A program made the position numbers and the translations under genes. A stretch of 64,000 nt of DNA, from positions 174,468,900 through 174,532,899 of the forward strand of contig CM041292.1 in the NCBI GenBank assembly GCA_023052935.1. Reading direction: 5' to 3'. The stretch comes from Piezodorus guildinii (taxonomy: Eukaryota > Arthropoda > Insecta > Hemiptera > Pentatomidae). The notes below the pieces were generated by a model, which searched no databases, was not told the DNA's origin, and worked only from the letters and a program-made list of their open reading frames with translations. This document shows, piece after piece, positions 56,641 through 64,000 of this stretch; the stretch's first letter is position 1, and every line of letters begins with the position of its first letter.

Positions 56641-58192
56641 ATGTAAGTGAATGTCGTTTTGTTTTAAATTACGCAATATTGTGTAACATACTTATTTGGT
56701 TATAGATCTATTTGATTGTTGAAAAATATCTAGAGAACTACTTAATTACGTTTGGTTTGAAAAAAGTGAATCGTTATTTTTACTTATCGTTTCAAAAATT
56801 CATTTTTATGTATCTCATATTATTGATTTTTTCAAAAAAACTAATTATACACATATTTTATTTTCTGATAAAAAAAAAATTTTTCTTTTGCATAAATTAA
56901 AATATTAACACAATTTACCATCAGATTAAAAGCTCTATGAATATTTATTAAAACTGGAGTGTCATCACTTTTCGAGATCGTAATTTATGATAGATAAAAT
57001 TTAAAAGAGTGAATGTAGGTTGAGTGAGGAAAAGTTTACCTGTTAGGGTAGTGATAAGGTAAGTTGAACCTGAACGTTAGGTTGCCATGGTAGCCCCCTC
57101 CCTCCGTCAACCTAACGATTTTATCAAGACCTATATTTTTTCATCTATTTCTGTCTCTCTAACCCCCACTCTTTTTCAAGGTTATCTCTTCCGCCCTTTT
57201 TATTGTCAATTTATGTAAAATCAAGAATCCTGATTTATAAAGAAATATTGGAATAGCTTAAGGTACTTACAGTTGAATAGGTTTTTTTTTTTTTATTCTT
57301 ATATTAATAGCTTCTTGCATTTTAATTACGTTCATAATTTTCATGATTAATACATATATTGTAACAGAACCATTATAGGTTTATTATTTTCAATAATGAA
57401 CCTTTGTAATCGACCAAACGAACAATAAAAATTAACTCCCTCTTCTCTCAAAATTTGAGGGCTTACGTTTCAATATACGTAGAACCCGAATAAAGAATTT
57501 AAAAGACAACTCCTTAAATTGTAAATATGCAGAAAAAGGAGAAACCTCAAACTTCCGTAAGATGAGGTATTAGGAAGAAAATAAGGGACTATGAAAAAAA
57601 AAAATAAATAAAAAATAATATAAAAAATCCAAATAGATAAATAAATACCAAAAATTGTTAAGAAGAGGACACCGCGACGAATATTAAAATAAATAAAAAA
57701 CACATTAAAATTAAGATGGGAAAATGAAAGTCTTGCCTATATGTATGCTTGTACAATAACTAACTGCTATTTTCAAAGATAAGAAAAAAAATCGATAGAG
57801 TTTCGTAATCAGTATGCAGCTTTTTTTAACTATAAATCTGAAAAACAATAATTAAATTTCACCTATATATACGCCCTTAACTCAGTTATTTTTAAAGATA
57901 AATGAAAAAAATATCAATTTAGTTTTGTGTCATTCCATTGAGAATCCAATTTTTAGCAAAATGAAAGACGAATCTTTGAAACTGCCAGAAAGAAGTAGCA
58001 GAGAAGCAGCGTTTTGAAATTTGTAGTGGTGGTATACCATTTTCCTTTGGATTATTTATTGCTTTTCATATTAGTCAATTGTTTATAAACAGTTATATCC
58101 TAATATAGTTATTTGAAAATAACAAACCATTGTGTAATAATCTCAGCGTTTTTTTAATTGTTTTTTATTGAATTATGAAATGTTAAAAAAGT
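56641..58192. other. Non-coding, nothing recognised
   Basis: AT-rich. A mirrored AACGTTAGGTTG / CAACCTAACG pair lies at about 57073-57117. No gene supported. Confidence 0.45.
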
Positions 58193-58252
58193 TTCAAATC
58201 GTCCGATTAGACACAGCAGCATAAACGGACTTTAAATAAATCAACAAACGAA
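58193..58252 (+). repeat. SINE-A 3' end fragment
   Basis: CGTCCGATTAGACACAGCAG through TTTAAATAAATCAACAAACG matches the last 60 bp of SINE-A. Confidence 0.75.
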
Positions 58253-58835
58253 ATGTTTCAAATGACGTGAAGGTGGACGTCTTAAGTTAATCATCTATAT
58301 TTATGAAAAAAGTGCCATTTCATCGCAGTATCTCAAAAATGACTATGGTTGTGAAGCTGAAATTTTTCCTGGAGCTTCGCTTTGATGTGCAATAAGGCTG
58401 GGTTGGGGAAAATTCCTTCTCTAAGTGGTTAAAAAAATTATTTTCTAAAACTTAAATAAAATTGGTTTTCAAATAACTCAAAAACTATACGTCTCCTGAA
58501 AAACTATAATTACTCATTTAAATGACAATTCAATTCCATACTGCATATTAGCGAAGTTATCTTAACATGACCAGTGTCAGGAATTATAATAATAATTTAT
58601 AACAAATATATTTAAGCATATTGAGCGTCGTATCCATGTTTTGTGTGTAGGGTCCCATAGAAACATGTTCAATCTTTATTAGTTTTTTAAAATAATTTAA
58701 GATGACTAAAAACCGTTACAAACTAATTTCTTCAACCCTAAAAAGCACGGGTTATTCTGGTGGAAGGCTACACTCACAGTTGGGGAAAATACGTAGTTAG
58801 GTTATGTTGATAATCAACTGTTATGTTTAGAAAAT

Positions 58836-59117
58836 TGTTTGTTTGTTTATTCGTTTAACGTCACTTTTAGGCTACTAAGGCTAATCGGACGATAGGAGTC
58901 CTACATTTTGCTTATCCAGGTTTTATTAGGATGGGGATCTTTAACAAGTACCTGACAACGCACAGGCTCGGGACCAGTTTTTAACGTCCCCTCCGAAGGA
59001 CGGCATAACTAAGATTTTTTTACTCCTATTAAAAAATCCTAGAGTCACCCGCAGGTTTGAACCCATGATCTTTGTTATAGAAAGCTGTTATGCTAACCAA
59101 TACGCTATGGGTGACCC
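58836..59117 (-). repeat. SINE-A, near full length, 13-bp TSD
   Basis: Minus orientation with a TGTTTGTTTGTTTATTCGTT tail at the left and a complete head at the right (GTTTGAACCCATGATC; GCTAACCAATACGCTATGGG). ATGTTTAGAAAAT flanks it at 58823-58835 and 59118-59130. Confidence 0.94.
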
Positions 59118-59130
59118 ATGTTTAGAAAAT

Positions 59131-60161
59131 GAAACGATGTTATTGAATAATTTTGAAGTGGCTACATGGATGGGACTGGTATGTTATTGTAACCTGGAGT
59201 GAATAAAATGGATTTCTGACATGAAATAATAATATTTTAGTTATCATACTAACGCATAGCTATTTCAGATGTATTTAATAGTGTAACCCCACTGAACATA
59301 GTCCCTATCAACATTTTTCATAACCAATTTTACAACTATATTGTATTATTTATCACATTAAACTGCCAAACAGCAAACAAAAGCACGAAAGTAACACGTT
59401 CCATAACATAATTTAACAATTATTATACTAATTTAAGCTATCAAAAAACAGTTCGCAATTAAAACATTAGGATTAATAATCTTTATATTGTTAAAGATTT
59501 GTTGCGATATATAGTCATTATGTTTTAATGAAAGCTTAAATATTTTGAGCAATTATCGATATGTTTACTTCTTCGAGGATGTGTATTGTAAATTTGACCG
59601 AATAAAACCTGGCAATAAATAATTACTTTCGTTGTACATAAAAATAGTGGAAAGAGTAGCTGATTGGCCGAGAGCGAAGCACAATCAACAAAAAATGAAA
59701 TCTTAGCTTCCAGAGGCGCGGGATACAGCTAATTTGTGTATAAAACAAAACTGCTTTGAACACCATCCATGTTTCCATGTCATTCATTTTTATAGTTATG
59801 TAATTCCCGTATATTTTTATTCCTCGGAGATATTAATTGGTTCCCATCCCAGATAAATGAGGATTAATTGTGCTTTTTTTACTTTAAGATGCAACTAATC
59901 ACTCACTGCCTGAGCAAATATTCTCCCACCGTACAACAAGCAGGTGTAGTAGGGAAGGGCGTGGTCTTAAAAATCCGTCACTCCGGGGGCGCAGATAGAC
60001 CAACTGCTTTTCCCTCAGTGAGGCCATCCTCGGGCAACTCAAATAAATTTCCTTTGTATTTAAAAATAATTTGATTTTATTTAGGAAAAAAAAAGTTTCT
60101 ACTCTTTGACGACCCACAAATCAAAAGTGTTATGAGTCATTCACGGCAGATCAAAACGTAA
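59131..60161. other. Non-coding, nothing recognised
   Basis: No supported gene or repeat; slightly GC-richer at 59660-59720 and 59930-60030. Confidence 0.45.
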
Positions 60162-60162
60162 G

Positions 60163-60452
60163 AGTCATCTGTAGTGTAGTGGCTAGCATAACACTCGTAT
60201 ATGCCCAAGGTCGCTGGTTCTAACCCACTTGGTGGACCTTGAAGTATTTTAAAAGGATAAAGGATATGAAAAATCTTGGTTGTGCCGCCCTTCGGAGGGG
60301 TCGTAAAATGCTAGATCCGAGTGTGCGATGTTAAGTACTCACTAAAAATCCCTACCCTAATTAAATCTGAATAGGCGAAATTAAGAAATCCCACCGTAGC
60401 ATCGTCTGATAAGCGACAGTAGCATTAAGGGAGGTTAAATAAATTAACAAAC
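60163..60452 (+). repeat. SINE-A, full length, diverged, 10-bp TSD
   Basis: Head AGTCATCTGTAGTGTAGTGG with box B GCTGGTTCTAACCC; tail GGTTAAATAAATTAACAAAC. Flanks AAAACGTAAG (60153-60162) and AAAACTTAAG (60453-60462) differ at one base. Confidence 0.88.
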
Positions 60453-60454
60453 AA

Positions 60455-60600
60455 AACTTAAGGTACTTTAGTGAAATAAAATATTTAAAAATCGTTATTT
60501 AAGCTCTGTCAGACTATTATTTTCATCAGAATCAAACATACATCATATTAAGTGCATCAAATTTTACACTGATATGGCGAGTTCAATCGAAAGTCGCGGA
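60455..60600 (+). repeat. R1 repeat fragment
   Basis: TTTAAGCTCTGTCAGACTAT, CATCAGAATCAAACATACAT and GATATGGCGAGTTCAATCGA match the R1 landmarks at 3747-3845. Confidence 0.7.
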
Positions 60601-60616
60601 TCAAACATCCCATCCT

Positions 60617-60845
60617 CCCGGTGGACCTACATTTTTTTAAATGGAAGTAAAAAGTCATTGGTAATGCCATCCTTCTGAGGGGACGTAAACAGTTGGTCCT
60701 GATTTTTCGCCTTTGCAATGTCAGGTACTCGTTAAAGATCCCAATCATAATTAAACCTGGATAGGCAAAATTTAGGACTCCCACTGTAGCATCTTCCGGC
60801 TAGCCTTATTAGTTCAACGGGGCGTTAAATAAATAAAAAAACGAA
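60617..60845 (+). repeat. SINE-A, 5'-truncated
   Basis: Starts just after box B (GGTGGACCTACATTTTTTTA) and runs to GGGGCGTTAAATAAATAAAA. Confidence 0.85.
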
Positions 60846-61841
60846 TTCAAAATTATGGTACAAGACAGATATTTTGTCATGGCTAGTTTTCTACTCTTCA
60901 CTAACAAACGGAAAAAAGGCTAATTTAGCTAGGTTTTGATACAATACACGAACACCCTTTCTCCCTCTATATACCGACTTTCAGTTTTAATTAATTTTTA
61001 CTTCTTTTTACCATCGTAGAGAGATTATTGAATATATAAGGTTAATTGAATGAAACCATCTCAAAAATATCAAGTATAAGTTTTTCAACATTATATCCAC
61101 TGATCCTGTATCTCGAAATTATGGGTCTGCAGAAATTTTAATGAGAGTCCATTGGAGGAAAATTGTTTCTTCACAGTCAGAAGTATTAGATATGCCTTTT
61201 CCTAGAAAATATAATCTGCTTAGGAATACCTTATAGTTTTAGTTTTTTCATATTTCCGCAATCCTGTAATGGTTGGGTATATGTCTAAACTTATAATTTT
61301 TTTTTTATAATAACATTTTAAATAGAAAAACTTTGAAACATTTCGATGTTCCTTTATGCCACCTGCGACCCAGAATCTTTTTCAGATTGTCTTATTTTCA
61401 ATAAAACATAAAAACTTTGATAAAAACCAAAGCAGTTTATAATATAAACAGAAACAGGGTAAGAAGGCTACCTTTCTGATTCATCTTCTTTAAGTGGCGC
61501 GTGGCGACCATTTATCTATTAAATTGATGTATCGTTATTTTCTGAGGAAAAGAAAATGGACGATACAATTATTGCCGTGACCCTGGTCTTTAGATCTTAG
61601 GAGCAAGAAGTGGGAGTCAAAAAAGTTATATTTGTTAGTATCTTAGCTATAATAAGACCTTTAATTTTGTGGTTATCATAAACTGTTTTCTTATTGTAAT
61701 TAATTCCAGAAATGGAAATCCCGACTAATTATTTTGGTACTCGCATGAGACAAAACTCGTTACTTTTTTCTAAAGTCCTATGATTTTTTTTGTTTTTTAT
61801 CTTGGTACAATTGTATCATTTTATGCTACAAGTATGTTGTA
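60846..61841. other. Non-coding, nothing recognised
   Basis: AT-rich sequence without a supported feature. Confidence 0.45.
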
Positions 61842-62186
61842 CTAGACATTAAACGATTAGCATCTGCAAAATATTAAGAGCCAACGCCACCCAGGAGTCG
61901 CGTAAACAAATCGGAAAGTTTGTGCACCAAGATCATATTTTATTAAATATCACTGGTTTTTGTGAAGGTAGAAAAATGATTTTGGTGTTAAAATTATCCT
62001 ATTTTAAAGCAGAATAATTATAAAAAAGCCATAATAATTATAATAAGCCATTAAAATATTTAAGTTTTATTCTTGGTTATAACCCTAAAAATATAAATAA
62101 TTTCGTCAAAACAGTACTTTTAATAAGGTTTCATAAAAACTGTACTCTGATTAAGATTCCTCATTCTTAAATATTTTTTTATTGCA

Positions 62187-62262
62187 ATGGCGAACCCGTG
62201 GTTGAATGGCCAGCGCGCTAGTCCTTCACGCCAAAGGTTGTGAGTGCGAATCCCAGCACTTT
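62187..62262 (+). repeat. tRNA-like SINE head (SINE-C type)
   Basis: ACCCGTGGTTGAATGGCCAG (box A-like) and GGTTGTGAGTGCGAATCCC (box B-like), close in layout to the head at 54256. It abuts the 3' end of the LINE fragment. Confidence 0.5.
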
Positions 62263-63051
62263 TTCTTCTTCTTTTGTTTCTCCCTGTAGTGCCGTATCAG
62301 CTTAGGAGCGTTTAGCCACCGGCTCCAATCCTCTCTATTCTCAGCTAGGTTCCTGGCCTGGCGGAGGTCTTTCCTTCTTCCTCTGCGAAGCTTGTCGACG
62401 TACTCCAGGTAGGACATCCTTGGTCGCCCGAGGTTTTTTCCCATCTGGCACGTAATCCATGTTTTTTAGGGGATCTCTGTGATCCTCCATTCTAATAACG
62501 TGACCGAACCACTTCAACTGACGGGCTTGCAGAATTTCCTTTAACGGCGCAACCTCCAGTTCCTGGCGTATCCGCTCATTCCTGACACGATCTCTTCTTG
62601 TCTTTTCCACTATTCTTTGCAAGAACTTCATTTCAGCAGCTGTGACCCTGCTCTCCCGCCGGTTCGTCAATACCCAGATTTCAGCTCCATATAGGAGTAT
62701 AGGCAAATATTGACTGACTTGAAGATATGGAGCTTAACATCTCTACCCACCATCTAGCTTCCCTACTACAGTATTACACATTTGATAGTAGACTACATTT
62801 GCCTTCCTGATTCTATTTGATATTTCTGAGTCTACTTTCCCAGATTTTTCTATTACTATACCGAAGTAGGTGAAATCCGTAACCACTTCCATTTCCTCTC
62901 CGTTACAGTCTATATTGAAATCTTCCACTTGCCTTCCCACTTGTAGTATCTTGCTTTTGCTGGTATTTATTTTCATTCCTTTTCGGCTAAGCTCTTCATG
63001 CCATTCAGTTACCGCTTGCTGTAATTTATCTAAGGTCCACCACAAGAACAA
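62226..63051 (-). pseudogene. RTE-like LINE fragment, second copy
   Basis: Minus strand: 63051-62743 encodes EELSRKGMKINTSKSKILQV and VVTDFTYFGIVIEKSGKVDS, the region after YADD. 62706-62341 encodes MPILLYGAEIWVLTNRRESR, AAEMKFLQRIVEKTRRDRVR and RQLKWFGHVIRMEDHRDP. 62444-62226 gives GRPRMSYLEYVDKLRRGRRK. It is broken into three frames, 5'-truncated, and clearly the same family as 47307-48320. Confidence 0.85.
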
Positions 63052-63387
63052 TGTCGTCCGAGTAGAGAAGAAATTAAATCAACACTGGGCGAAGGTTTCT
63101 ACGGCCCAGGATTGGTCCTCTCCGTTCTTCTTATACATATAGTTGCTACTCCATCCATGTAGAGCAAGAATAGCAAAGGGCTTAAACAATAGAATCAGGA
63201 AGGCAAATGTAGTCTACTATCAAATGTGTAATACTGTAGTAGGGAAGCTAGAGGTGGGTAGAGGTGTTAGAACCAGAGATATTAAATAAAATGTGTTCTT
63301 CGCGCACAGACTTTACGATTTTATACGCGACTCCTGGGGAGCGTTGGCCCCTAATATTTTGCACATGCTAATCGTTTAATGTTTAGT

Positions 63388-64000
63388 TTCACCTAAAAGT
63401 TTTTTTATGAAAATCGGTGAGACACATTTATGATCCTCTCCCTTGTAAGTGCTCACCAATGCATTTTACGTTGTATTCGCAACTTTCAATCCAAAACATA
63501 TAAATAATGATGAGTATGTAAATTTTTAATTGTTTTCATTTGATTTAAATATCCTCAAATCCAACAAAGGACTATATATTTATATTTTCAAATTAAATAA
63601 AAATGAAAACCAATTCCCTTATGCCTTTTAAACGTGGGCATTGACCTTTCATTTAATCCCTCGGCAATAGCCTGTGACAAACAGACATTTAAGAGGAGAA
63701 GAAAGGGTTATATTTTTTGCCCCCTGAGGTGGTGATGCTCCGCGCTGTGAGGGGTGATCCCCTTTCACGAGCAACCTTTTTCATCTGGCTCAATGACTTG
63801 GTGCCGTGACCGCTCTTCCTATAGTAGCCAGCAATTCAAGGATAATTTACTGAATTACTTTTCAAAGGATTTTGAGTTTACCATATGTACATAACGCAAC
63901 ATAAATATGACTTTGTGACTCTCGATGTCGAAATGATATAGGGGAGAAGTGGCATGAAAGAGCCAGTTTACCAAACGGACCAATAAATGATACTTTTTAT
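63388..64000. other. Non-coding, nothing recognised
   Basis: No supported gene. A GC-richer patch at 63715-63815 resembles the style of SINE bodies here but matches no copy in the window. Confidence 0.4.

Larger units (their letters stand above)
61842..63387. repeat. Inverted-repeat unit enclosing a LINE fragment
   Basis: About 78 bp at 61842-61919 (ACATTAAACGATTAGCAT, GCAAAATATTA, CAGGAGTCGCGTA) is mirrored at 63311-63387. Between them lie a tRNA-like head and the LINE fragment 62226-63051. A second, inner inverted repeat is 62737-62815 with 63185-63262, which repeats part of the LINE coding region in the opposite orientation. Confidence 0.8.

Noticed and set aside
57470..57703. 77-codon hydrophobic minus frame
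   Set aside because: Phe/Tyr/Leu-rich translation typical of A/T-rich DNA on the opposite strand; no motif or context.

Overview
The window is eukaryotic nuclear DNA, very AT-rich, with spliced genes, long introns, poly(A)-tailed LINEs, tRNA-derived SINEs and mariner relics. The protein families (a GMC oxidoreductase of insect type, IMP4, a jockey-like retrotransposon with a PRE_C2HC gag) point to an insect; I cannot resolve the order.

Host genes are few. A GMC-family FAD oxidoreductase runs on the + strand: a 171-nt exon at 8217-8387 and a large terminal exon at 11691-13126, split by a 3.3-kb intron full of transposon debris; its N-terminal FAD-binding exon is not visible in the window. IMP4 (U3 snoRNP protein, Brix domain) is complete in two exons at 18551-19291 and 20936-21136. 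A GC-richer stretch at 26150-26370 could be a 5' noncoding exon, but this is weak.

Almost everything else is mobile DNA. (i) A full-length jockey-type LINE (36420-41567, minus) has two intact ORFs overlapping by ATGA, an A tail and an 11-bp target-site duplication (TSD). Two older copies (8.85-9.9 kb and 55.16-56.17 kb) are 5'-truncated within 1 nt of the same place. (ii) Other LINE pieces: an R2-like C-terminus (6.07-7.12 kb), RTE-like reverse transcriptase pieces (15.5-16.4, 47.3-48.3, 62.2-63.05 kb) and fragments at 10.1-11.1 and 53.2-53.5 kb. (iii) SINE-A, a tRNA-derived family of about 285 bp, has ten or more copies, several with clean 10-13-bp TSDs; there are two further tRNA-headed families. 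(iv) Two degenerate mariner transposases (16.5-16.8 and 45.4-45.9 kb) and a Helitron helicase relic (49.3-49.65 kb). (v) A set of fold-back elements.

The most unusual content is the fold-back DNA. Two giant elements (30536-33349 and 42319-44060) share TATAGC ends and a 21-bp subterminal minisatellite with a common AGTCAAAT core, although their interiors are unrelated: one holds inverted arrays of a ~110-bp unit, the other six alternating tRNA-type SINE heads. Several short palindromic elements share a terminal GGTGG-GTCA motif or carry a hammerhead-ribozyme-like core (CTGATGA, stem, GAAAC-like).
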